From Capitulum mitella (taxonomy: Eukaryota; Arthropoda; Thecostraca; Pollicipedomorpha; Pollicipedidae): a DNA stretch of 64,000 bases. Positions within the stretch are counted from its first letter, which is position 1, and each line of letters starts with the position of its first letter. Position numbers and translations under genes: made by a program. Under the pieces are notes generated by a model, which saw nothing but the letters and a program-made list of their open reading frames with translations, was not told the origin of the DNA and searched no databases. Location: the NCBI GenBank assembly GCA_030062745.1, contig CP099840.1, positions 8,054,432-8,118,431 of the forward strand, written 5' to 3'. Shown here piece after piece: positions 25,701-32,346 of the stretch.

Positions 25701-28700
25701 GGTCATTTTCGTGACTACTGATGCTGAACGACTGGTGTAGGTGTCTCGAACTGAAGTCGTTGACTTTATCATCTTCCATAAATTGCACTTCAAAACAAAA
25801 CATAACTTTACTTGTACATTCATGCAACATACCGACATCTTCGTAACACGTCATAAATCTCTCCTGCGTGACCCAGTCACCAGTGATCATGCTGTAATGT
25901 TATAAGCGTTTTACAGCTTTTAGAACGCATCTACTACGACTCTTTTTATGTTTGCCACGAGGCTGAGTCGTGTTCAGACAGGGCGAGGGTGAGCACCCAC
26001 TCCTTTCGCCGGCAACATTTTCCACTCAAAAAGCGATGCAGACCGGCGACCTAACATTCCAAACATTATTTTATTGGAGTATCAGGATCCGACCTGACGC
26101 ATCCCTGAGCGTCTCACGATCACGATATGGGACTGGCCCCCAGCGGGACCAGTGACGTAGCCAAGATTTTCCTCAGCGGGGGGGGGGGAAATGTCAAATT
26201 TGGTCATATGTCACTGGCATATGACGAAATTTGGAGGAAAAGAGCAGCAATTGTATGTAGTTTACCTCATATTTACCGCACGGGAAAACTTATAATGGTC
26301 GCTTTTGCAGCATATCTTTGATTACTTTTACCTGCCCCTGCAAAATTACTATACGTCTAGTGCAGACCACTTGACTCAGGGGGACGTGGCCCCATGGCCC
26401 CCCCCCCCCCTGTTGGCTACGTCCCTGGACAAAGCATTGCCTCAAGTCTCGGGGATGTTTAAGCAGGCCTGAATCTGTTCAAGGTCTGTGAATGTTTGCG
26501 GTGTGTTCCTGTGGAGCCGGTCACTAACACCTGGCGTGGCCATGTGAACTATGTCGTTGTGCAGTAGAGGGTTTATGCTTCCGATGATACTAGCGTCAGG
26601 TGGAGAATTTGCATACCAATTTACCTCTAATTTACAGCGGCCCCTGGGCAGGTCTGTACAATGGGGGAAGGGCAAGCTGTCACTACTTCATAAGTCATGA
26701 GGAATATAATGATCGTTCTCCCAAGTTCTCATTACACCGCACAGGAAGCGTCCCTCGCTGGTCAAGGATGCCCGCTGCCGGGACACAAATTTTAGCCCGC
26801 CGAGGGTCTCTGGGCTGGACGGGCGTAATTAAATCATGGCCGAGAGAAAGAGAATTAGATAGAAAACGTACCGTTTCGGCCTGTTCAAGGAAAAAACATG
26901 CTGCCACAAAACCATCAGAGAGCGATTATATGTTATAAGTGGGTATCAAAATGTGTGGCATGTAGCTACGTTACAAAAATGTTTCTTAATTTTTTGTGCA
27001 AGAGGATGTTATTTCGAGTTTTGGAAAAGGTAAAATTAAATAGGAACACTGATGCAAAACAACTTTCATGATTTATATTCTCATGTAAGTTGCATGTTAT
27101 TGTTTTATTTCATTTAGAATCCTTACAATTTAAGTGCATACCATCGTCGGACATGTCGACGACGACTCCCTAAGTTTGGTCTGAAAATAACACTGACACT
27201 GCATGCTGCATGCCGGCCGCTCACTCTCCGGGTTCCAGGGCTCCAGGGCTCTGTCCGGACACTCGTCACCCATTAACCTCCTCTCATTTCCAAAGAACCG
27301 GCTCGTCAACGGTACCGCGGCACGAGTGTTTGGCACCACGCGGCACCACGTGACGGTGCCGTGGTGCCGTACCGCGGCACGAGTGTGTTGGGCTCCACGC
27401 GGCACCACGTGACGGTGCCGCGGTACCGTACCGCGGTGCTGCCGGGCTTGGCAGCAGGCAGCAGTACTGTGGTACCGTACCGCGGCCCTTGTGGGTCTGG
27501 CAGCAGGCGGCAGTGCCGTGGTACCGTACCAAGGTACTGCTGGGACGCGTGTCGGCTCCAGCTCCCTGCGGACCACCGGGGCAGTCCCGGACATCGATCA
27601 GAGGCTGCAGTCCCGCCGGCCGCGGCCGCCCAGCCGAGCAGCAGGGGTGGCCGTGCACACCCGCACGCCGCGACCGCCCGTCACGATCTGTTGACCACCG
27701 GTCACGATCTGTTGACCGCCGGTGACGGTCTGTTGGGCAACGATCTGTTAACTACCGGCCGCCGTCCGTTGACCGCCGGCCGCGATCCGTTGACCGCCGA
27801 CTACGATCCGTTGACCGCCGGTCATTATCTGCCGGTCGCCGGTCACGATCTGAAAACCACCAGGTATGGTTTCCGGACCGCCTGTCAGAGTCTACAGACA
27901 ACTGGCTACGACCTGAGCACCACTGCTCATGATCTTCTGACCATCGACCATGACATAAAGGTCTCCTGCCACAGTTAGTCGATCACTGTTCGTAGTCTGC
28001 CGAACGCCAACCATTGATAACCGACGGGGAAATCCACTGCTCGCCGTCCAGGACCGCGATCCGTGGGCCACCGTTCAGGGTCCGTAGCCTGCTGCCACTC
28101 TCTGTTGACTGGCGGTCATGGTCCGGCCCGTCCGCTGCCGTCTCTGCCGGCGGTCACGGCTGTGACGGCCTTCGGCGGTGGTCGGCCGGCCACTCGCCCA
28201 CGCCGCGCCATCTGGCCGCCCTCCCCGGACGACCGCAGCATTAGCATAATATCATCCGCGATACGACCGGCATACTAACGGTAACGGGAGCGACCCGGCC
28301 ATCTATCATTATCAGATGCTTTCTCTTGCAGCGCATGTATCAGAATTGGTAGCTGTTGTAACAGATATGCTGCTCAGCCCAAACGTGGCGAATCAAATCA
28401 CCGTGATATTCAGGCATGTTTTGCGTCTTAGGAGTGACGCACGTGTTGGGATAAACAGAGCTTATAATCATTCGTCAGCATTTTAGAACACTGGTGCCTT
28501 CCAGGTCGCATTTCACCGCCATCGGTAGCTCATTTGGTAGCGTTCTGGTATTCCCACCCCTACCAGGTGGATTTCGAGTGGCTCACGTGGCCCGGTGTTC
28601 AGCTGGCGTTTGTCTGGGACGAGTCTTACCGGGACTGGCATGTAATGTGAAAATGATTGGTATAACATGTAATGTGAAAATGATTGGTATGGCTGAAGAT

Positions 28701-31700
28701 GCTCCAGAACGACTCTCGTTTCCACGAATGCAAATTTTTCAAGGGATGTGGCAGTTTTGGGTTGTCTGATAGGACGTTTTCACTAAACATTTCACGTCTC
28801 GCGAAACCATTACGGGTAATGCATTGCACACGTAGTTGACAACACAAACACACACATTCTTATCAGTGTACTAATCAAATTTTAGTTTTTTTTCTGTAAA
28901 TCTATGGCGCGGAAACATTGCATCAGCGTTCTGTTTTTGTGTGACCTTGATCCGATGTTAAAATGATTTTTGGAGATCAGTCCTCGCTAAGCGAAGCTCT
29001 CGGCATGGACTGAGAATCCCATATCCAGTCGTGCAGTCCCAAGTAACGGCTCATTTAGTGGCAAAAGTTTAAGGCACTGGCAAGGCACGTTAAAGCTGTC
29101 TTGGAAGGATATCAGTTTCATTAAAAAAGACGCTTCATGTCTGTTCTGGCAAATTGCAAAAGTTTACGGGGGGGGGGGGAATTCATATTGGTCTAGCTCG
29201 AACTGGCATTGGAAGGTTCTTAACCTTACCAAAAAAAGTAATACCAAACGACGCCCTGGGCCATGCTGACTATTACACTGTCCTGGTTTTCATAATAACT
29301 TTCACCGCCAAATCAGTCGTTGCCTGGAAATGTTTGTGTATGGATTTCATAGTCTTTGCACCCAGGTCTGTCTGCCACCGGGTGTGATCCCAAACATATA
29401 CAGAGCAAATCATTCGGACCCAGTAGTGAAATAAATAAAGGAACGGGCGTACTCAAAAGCTTTGGAAAAAAAGGCAATCTGCTTGTTCTCTGTAGGGCTC
29501 GTTGCTGTGCTTGCTGCTAATCTAGGAACGGCAGATCGGCTCGCCTCCGTTGTCTTATGAGGCCCAGCTCTGGCGTGAGAGGAGCTGCGGCCGGCCATCG
29601 CTGTCTTATGAGGCCGAGCTCTGGCGTGAGAGGGGCTGCGGCCGGCCATCGCTGTCTTATAAGACCGAGCTCTGGAGTGAGAGGAGCTGTGGCCGGCCAT
29701 CGCTGTCTTATGAGGCCCAGCTCTGGCGTGCGAGGAGCTGCGGCCGGCCATCGCTGTCTTATGAGGCCGAGCTCTGGCGTGAGAGGGGCTGCGGCCGGCC
29801 ATCGCTGTCTTATAAGACCGAGCTCTGGAGTGAGAGGAGCTGCGGCCGGCCATCGCTGTCTTATGAGGCCGAGCTCTGGAGTGAGAGGGGCTGCCCGGCC
29901 GGCCGCTCCGCCGCTCCCCACTGTTTGTACTGGCTCCGGACCAAACGCCGTGGCTCGGGCCCAGCCGTAGCCAGTCTGCGTTGCCGCAGGTCAAAGCCGG
30001 CCGGTCCACGAACGAAAGGTTGGGATAGGTCCATAGGAAGGGAGCGGACCCGGTCAACGAATGCAGCAGGGCCGGCGGCGGGTTGGCGGCCTCAGCAGCA
30101 GATGCGAGAGAGGCTGTGTGCTTAATGAGTAGTAATAATTTAAGAGATGCTGGTTATGCTTTATCATCCCGTGTCATCTTTGTCTGATCTATACCAAATT
30201 CATAAGTAGTAATATTTCGTTTGAAATAACCTCGCGTTTGTTCTGGCATATTTGCGGACTGTCTGGAGACATGTGCCACCCCCGCCCCCCTAAAGAAAAA
30301 ACGATCTTGGCATCCAGGTCCTGTATGTGAGGTCCCAAATCCAAACTCGCCTAATATCCATGGCCAACATTTCACTGAAAAAATGGCATGGGATCCGAAA
30401 TGCAGCCCCTTGTTTTACCAAAATAGCGAGAATGGTCAGAGACCCAACCTCTGAACTGCCAAGAATATACAAAGCATCTGATATTTAGTATCGAAAACCG
30501 GGATCAGAGATCCCTGTTTGCGCCATACCAGGCACTGGCGTGAATTTGTGTTTTTAAAATCACTAAAGATTGAGGAGGCCTAAAATATGTGAATAGTTGA
30601 AATCCTTTTTGTAAACGGGTCTCAAATTCAGGTTTAATTGTCAGTTGGACTGTTGGACTTTTTTTGGTAATCTACACTTTGACCTGAATGACTCGAATGG
30701 ATCATTTCAGGCAACCCGTAAGTATCAGTATCAGTAAGATCAGGCAACCCGCAGAGGTGTGACATCCAGATGTTGGAGTTGTCGAAAATCGAGCTCTGAT
30801 CCCAGGTCTAGCCATTGTTTTTGTAGGGAGATCCACCAGCATCTGAGATACATGCTTCGTTTATCCGGGAACCAGAACTGATCCGAGATCCAGTTACCAT
30901 GTTTTCGAAAGCTCCGCAGGGTTGAAGATCTCTGTGACCTTTGCACGTGTCTGGCTGTTGGTGGACGAGCTCTTGGTGGGATGTATTGCTGTTGCTTCGT
31001 TTAAACTGCACGATCCGCCTTCCCAATGATTGATGAGATGGAGCATGGTGAGCTGCAGCTAGCATCGGCTAAGCGATTGTATAATTACTTCCCACAGTAA
31101 ATGTATCGTTAGGCACTTCATAACCAGTGCTGACGTCGATGAATGGTGATGAACAAGCGCTCCTACAAACAGCTGACGAGCACAAACTGGCTTCAAAAGC
31201 GGCTAATCCTCTGTTAACGTTTGTCCTTCAAGCATGTTCTGTGCTGCGCCGCAGGTTCGCCGTTTCTGCCCGGCATGGGCGGCCCTGTGCTGCCTTCGGC
31301 CAACGACACTCTGATGACGCTGTGGAACCTGTACAACAGACAGTCGGCGCCCTCGCCGCCGCTCAGAAAGCCGGACGTCGTCGGTCTGGCACCGCAGAGC
31401 GAGGCCCTCAACCTGGGAGTTCACAGAGAAATGGCCAGGTAAATAACGGCCAGCTTCCTAGCTGATTTCAGTCACAGCTTAGAAACGCACACATGCTTTG
31501 AGGCCTTGCGTCGATTTTCACGAGCATTCTGGAGCTGAATTCCGGAAGGCCCTTCATGGGTGGCGTTAGCTCTGTCATTTATTGTTATGTTCAATGAAAA
31601 CTTTCATGCCGCCTTGGAAACTGAATTAGATCGCACAGCAGGGTCGTTTTTAGCTATTCTTCGCATGAGTCCAGTGCTATGTTGGGCAACGCTGAAACCA

Positions 31701-32346
31701 CTCCGATGTCAGGTAGACACCTGACTTCCTAACGTTATTTCAGACAGGAGAGGGAACGCGAGCACGAGCGCGAGCGTGAGTTAGCGCAGGAGCGAGAGCG
31801 GGAGATGGAGCGTGAGAGGCATCTGAGCATCAAGAGGGAGAGACCGGACGAGATACCACCGGTCCAAACGGCCAACAAAAAGTCGCGTTCGGCAGACAAG
31901 GAAAGGAAGCCGGACGCCTTTCCTCACACAAAAATGAGCATTTCAACTAAAGGTGAGAGCACGTATTTGAAGCGCACATTATTTTCCTGTAGTGACTTCT
32001 GAATTGTTGGTAAATATTTGTCCAGTAATCTAGTAAAGAGACTGACTGCTAACATCGTGATGTAAAGAACTGACATGTTTGGCCTTCTTTGAAAATGTTT
32101 GTTAGGGGCTTCCGGTTCTTCCGTCATTGCTTCTTCTTGTCCTAGTCATCCGTGATTAGTGTTCTGTGCGATCCGCGTTAAATGGATACCATCACAAATT
32201 TCCAAGACATTCATGATGAGTGGCACGGTTCCGTAACGGATGGTATCTTCTTCCCAGGGGATAGCAGCATAGTAGTGAGCATGGAGCTGAACGGTGTCGG
32301 CTACCAAGGCGTACTTTTTGCCCAGCCTCGCTCCGCCCGGGTTTAG
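4584..32346 (+). CDS. retn: retained / dead ringer (ARID3-family) transcription regulator, nine exons, 5' end missing
   Basis: This is the span of a nine-exon gene: 4584-4742, 4993-5307, 17616-17688, 22861-23044, 24341-24502, 24728-24858, 31255-31438, 31744-31952 and 32258-32346. Every intron is GT..AG and the phases (0,0,1,2,2,1,2,1) join into one frame of 501 codons plus TAG. Residue numbers here count from the first codon of exon 1. The ARID core (about 148-280) includes EEQFKQLYEIDDNPKRKEFL, LPIMAKQVLDMFELYN, GGLVEVINKKLWQEIIKGL, LPSSITSAAFTLRTQYMKYL and AAIDGNRREGRR, diagnostic of the ARID3/retained family. The C-terminus carries SMELNGVGYQGVLFA, the distal REKLES signature. In flies the family binds AT-rich DNA in the nucleus and can work with Groucho in repression, in embryonic patterning, muscle and neurons. 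The start codon lies in an unfound upstream exon. Orthology is inferred from remembered family sequence, not from a search. Confidence 0.93.
4743..4992 (+). other. retn: retn intron 1 (250 bp, phase 0)
   Basis: It begins GTACAC and ends TTCGCAG. It is short, with no repeat or other feature recognised. Confidence 0.75.
4993..5307 (+). CDS. retn: retn exon 2 (105 codons, linker and start of ARID)
   Basis: Acceptor TTCGCAG, donor GCAG|GTGAGC, phase 0 at both ends. It encodes residues 54-158. A segment with acidic and His/Ser residues is followed by a low-complexity Ser/Pro/Ala/Gly-rich stretch (NPPSLVPLPGLGLAGYGAAG, then ENASPPVSSAGHSP), and the exon closes with WNYEEQFKQ. That WxYEEQFKQ block is the start of the extended ARID in ARID3-family proteins, and it runs directly into LYEIDD of exon 3. 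Third codon positions are strongly GC-rich. Confidence 0.92.
6384..6540. repeat. 23-bp tandem repeat, about 6 degenerate copies
   Basis: CGGCTGTGAC-type units recur at 6384, 6407, 6430 and 6453, a 23-bp period, and then decay to about 6540. The unit is GC-rich (CGGCTGTGACAGGGGCCGTA-like). It is non-coding and lies in retn intron 2. Confidence 0.8.
7890..8160. other. CpG-rich patch in intron 2
   Basis: A GC- and CpG-rich block with reading frames open on both strands from base composition alone. No protein family is recognisable. It could be an unmethylated regulatory island or an alternative promoter region; there is no direct evidence for either. Confidence 0.35.
8584..8851 (+). mobile_element. 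hAT-type MITE, copy 2
   Basis: A 268-bp element starting CAGGGACGTAGCC and ending GGCTACGTGCTTG. It is flanked by the perfect 8-bp duplication AACCGAGG (8576-8583 and 8852-8859). It is collinear with copies 1 and 3 along its whole length and has no coding capacity. It lies in sense orientation within retn intron 2. Confidence 0.92.
8986..9179. mobile_element. second hAT-like MITE, diverged
   Basis: A 194-bp segment bounded by CAGGAGCGTGGCC and GGCTACACCCCTG, which are imperfect inverted termini of the same general form as the 270-bp family. The interior differs from that family. Flanking 8-mers (GTCCTGAC and ATCCCGGT) do not match, so no target duplication remains. It sits 134 bp after copy 2. 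Confidence 0.55.
11421..11481. repeat. 24-bp tandem repeat, 2.5 copies
   Basis: CACGAGGACCCTGTACCCCC-type units start at 11421, 11445 and 11469 with an exact 24-bp period. Short and non-coding, within intron 2. Confidence 0.75.
11570..16140. other. intron 2 interior, no gene seen
   Basis: Mostly AT-richer DNA. Small items include a TA/GT-rich stretch at 12600-12720 and a segment at 13490-13560 with inverted GC-rich parts. The reading frames at 12121-12447 and 12849-13145 have no known match and no convincing splice context. Nothing else can be supported. Confidence 0.4.
16141..16500. repeat. CpG-rich block with CCG runs and a 50-bp duplication
   Basis: CTGAGCGCGG followed by TCCTCGGTCG recurs at 16201 and 16251, an exact 50-bp period. 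Each unit is followed by a run of CCG triplets (about 16228-16248 and 16277-16291). All frames are open from composition. It is probably a CpG island-like block within intron 2, about 1.1 kb upstream of exon 3. Confidence 0.7.
16783..17052 (+). mobile_element. hAT-type MITE, copy 3
   Basis: A 270-bp element starting CAGGGACGTAGCC and ending GGCTACGTGCCTG. These 13-bp inverted termini match at 12 of 13 positions. The perfect 8-bp duplication AACTGATG flanks it (16775-16782 and 17053-17060). This is the best-preserved copy and defines the family ends. It lies in sense orientation 563 bp upstream of retn exon 3. Confidence 0.95.
17616..17688 (+). CDS. retn: retn exon 3 (ARID helix 1 region)
   Basis: A 73-bp exon with acceptor TTTTTTCAG and donor AGAG|GTGAGC, ending in phase 1. 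It encodes LYEIDDNPKRKEFLDDLFRF and then MHNRG (residues 159-183, the last codon completed by exon 4). This is the first helix and loop of the ARID and is nearly invariant in ARID3-family proteins. The opposite strand shows an open frame across it, which is a shadow. Confidence 0.97.
20045..20525. repeat. 40-bp minisatellite, about 12 copies
   Basis: CTCTGTCC-type units recur at exactly 40-bp steps from 20061 to 20461, with a decayed twelfth unit. Nearly every unit contains GGTACC. Two unit types exist: one with CCAGTGAATGGTGT and one with CCTGTGAGCGGTGT. They alternate from 20221 to 20460, giving an 80-bp higher-order period there. The minus strand has a long open frame across the array that cycles through three frames of the same repeat; it is not judged a gene. 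Confidence 0.95.
20520..20720. other. CpG-rich patch next to minisatellite
   Basis: A GC- and CpG-dense block directly following the 40-bp array in intron 3. No gene recognised. Confidence 0.35.
21895..22066. repeat. 35-bp tandem repeat, about 5 copies
   Basis: GGAACACTG recurs at 21902, 21937, 21972, 22007 and 22042, an exact 35-bp period, with TGAGGAACACGGTCCTCC-like content between. The minus-strand open frames over it are by-products of the repeat. Confidence 0.9.
22861..23044 (+). CDS. retn: retn exon 4 (ARID core)
   Basis: A 184-bp exon with acceptor TGTTTTTTAG and donor CACA|GTGAGT, phase 1 in and phase 2 out. It encodes TPINRLPIMAKQVLDMFELY, NLVVARGGLVEVINKKLWQE and IIKGLKLPSSITSAAFTLRT (residues 184-243). 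These are the central ARID helices and the helix-turn-helix that enters the major groove. The exon differs from typical fly and vertebrate ARID3 sequences only by conservative changes. The phase-2 end CA joins G of exon 5 to give Gln of the RTQYMKYLY block. Confidence 0.98.
23045..24340 (+). other. retn: retn intron 4 (1.3 kb, phase 2)
   Basis: It begins GTGAGT and ends CTATTTTCAG, with unremarkable sequence. The open frames on both strands near 23000-23300 are extensions or shadows of exon 4. Confidence 0.9.
24341..24502 (+). CDS. retn: retn exon 5 (ARID C-terminal helix and extension)
   Basis: A 162-bp exon with acceptor CTATTTTCAG and donor CCAG|GTGCCA, phase 2 at both ends. It encodes YMKYLYPQECQKENLSSPAD, LQAAIDGNRREGRR and then a Gly/Ser/Tyr-rich tail ending SPLMA (residues 245-297). 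This completes the extended ARID, in which the C-terminal extension helix also contacts DNA. The donor GTGCCA is weaker than its neighbours. If intron 5 is retained the frame continues 18 codons to TAA at 24555-24557, giving a protein ending just after the ARID. Confidence 0.95.
24503..24727 (+). other. retn: retn intron 5 (225 bp, phase 2)
   Basis: It begins GTGCCA and ends TTCACCTACAG. It has an in-frame stop 53 bp after the donor, so retention would truncate the protein. Confidence 0.85.
24728..24858 (+). CDS. retn: retn exon 6 (linker after ARID)
   Basis: A 131-bp exon with acceptor CACCTACAG and donor CCCA|GTGAGT, phase 2 in and phase 1 out. It encodes SSMAQSFGLPNGMPTTLHQS and then GLSPLSLVTSRPGTNAAGGH (residues 298-341). 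The segment MSPLALVT-like (here LSPLSLVT) follows the ARID in fly Retained too, which supports this exon. The region is Ser/Pro/Gly-rich and probably unstructured. Confidence 0.92.
26150..26427 (-). mobile_element. hAT-type MITE, copy 4, antisense
   Basis: A 278-bp element of the same family in reverse orientation, from CAGTGACGTAGCC at its left edge to GGCTACGTCCCTG at its right edge. It carries runs of G at 26178-26188 and C at 26396-26410 that lengthen it relative to the other copies. Flanking 8-mers (AGCGGGAC and GACAAAGC) do not match, so the target duplication has been lost or the copy has been rearranged. Confidence 0.85.
27300..27545. repeat. degenerate 50-58-bp GC-rich tandem repeat
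   Basis: Blocks ending in GGTACCGTAC or GGTGCCGTAC followed by CGCGGCACGAG or CGCGG recur about every 49-59 bp. Units 1-2 share GGCACCACGTGACGGTGCCG; units 3-4 share TGGCAGCAGGC. All frames are open from composition. Non-coding, within intron 6. Confidence 0.7.
27685..28010. repeat. 21-bp tandem repeat, about 15 degenerate units
   Basis: GATCTGTTGACCACCGGTCA-type units start at 27685, 27706 and 27727 (a 15-bp unit), then at 27742, 27763, 27784, 27805, 27826, 27847 and onward in 21-bp steps to near 27973. With one exception the step is a multiple of 3, so the + frame stays open and reads a heptapeptide repeat of LTTGHDL type. Conservation does not favour codon third positions, so I judge it a minisatellite, not a protein. 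Confidence 0.85.
29545..29900. repeat. 51-bp minisatellite with 153-bp higher-order period
   Basis: TGTCTTAT starts units at 29551, 29602, 29653, 29704, 29755, 29806 and 29857, exactly 51 bp apart. Three unit types repeat in order A-B-C-A-B-C: A has GAGGCCCAGCTC, B has GAGGCCGAGCTC with GAGAGGGGCTG, and C has AAGACCGAGCTCTGGAGTG. The array therefore grew by duplication of a 153-bp trimer. Because 51 is divisible by 3, several frames stay open on both strands. No start or splice context supports coding. Confidence 0.95.
31255..31438 (+). CDS. retn: retn exon 7 (conserved LWNLYN and EALNL segment)
   Basis: A 184-bp exon with acceptor GCGCCGCAG and donor CCAG|GTAAAT, phase 1 in and phase 2 out. 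It encodes SPFLPGMGGPVLPSANDTLM, TLWNLYNRQSAPSPPLRKPD and then a segment ending SEALNLGVHREMA (residues 342-402). The LW.LYN block followed by a Ser/Pro-rich stretch and EALNL parallels ALWHMYH...EALNL of fly Retained. That match and the exact phase join support the exon. Confidence 0.93.
31439..31743 (+). other. retn: retn intron 7 (305 bp, phase 2)
   Basis: It begins GTAAAT and ends TTATTTCAG. No features seen. Confidence 0.9.
31744..31952 (+). CDS. retn: retn exon 8 (Arg/Glu helix and basic patch)
   Basis: A 209-bp exon with acceptor TTATTTCAG and donor AAAG|GTGAGA, phase 2 in and phase 1 out. It begins with an alternating Arg/Glu run (RQEREREHERERELAQERER and on to HLSIKRERPDE), about 32 residues likely to form a charged single helix or coiled coil. 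It then has PPVQTANKKSRSADKERKP, a basic patch that could be a nuclear localisation signal, and ends MSISTK. A shorter IKRERERE block lies at the same place in fly Retained, so the Arg/Glu run looks like an expansion of a conserved element. Residues 403-472. Confidence 0.94.
31953..32257 (+). other. retn: retn intron 8 (305 bp, phase 1)
   Basis: It begins GTGAGA and ends TATCTTCTTCCCAG, a good pyrimidine-rich acceptor. It is the same length as intron 7, which I take as chance since the sequences are unlike. Confidence 0.9.
32258..32346 (+). CDS. retn: retn exon 9 (REKLES C-terminal segment, stop)
   Basis: The last coding exon, completing a split Gly codon. It encodes DSSIVVSMELNGVGYQGVLF and then AQPRSARV before TAG at 32344-32346. 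The block V.MELNGV.Y.GVLFA is the distal half of the REKLES domain, used for self-association and nuclear-cytoplasmic shuttling in ARID3 proteins. The fly counterpart reads VNLELNGVKYSGVLVA. The protein stops 8 residues after this motif, without the long acidic tail of fly Retained. Confidence 0.95.

Larger units (their letters stand above)
24859..31254 (+). other. retn: retn intron 6 (6.4 kb, phase 1)
   Basis: It begins GTGAGT and ends GTGCTGCGCCGCAG, a GC-rich acceptor. It holds the antisense MITE copy 4, GC-rich repeats at 27300-28130 and the 51-bp array at 29545-29900. The stretches 24.9-26.1 kb, 26.4-27.3 kb, 28.2-29.5 kb and 29.9-31.2 kb show no supportable gene. In fly Retained the matching region of the protein is longer, so an unrecognised small or alternative exon could lie here. 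Confidence 0.85.

Noticed and set aside
27361..27978. 205-codon + frame with Leu/Thr/Gly/His heptads
   Set aside because: It runs through two GC-rich tandem repeats within retn intron 6 and has no splice links. Kept only as a low-level finding.
29410..30125. Long open frames on both strands over the 51-bp array (up to 215 codons)
   Set aside because: Several frames on both strands are open at once because the unit is a multiple of three without stops. No start or splice context.
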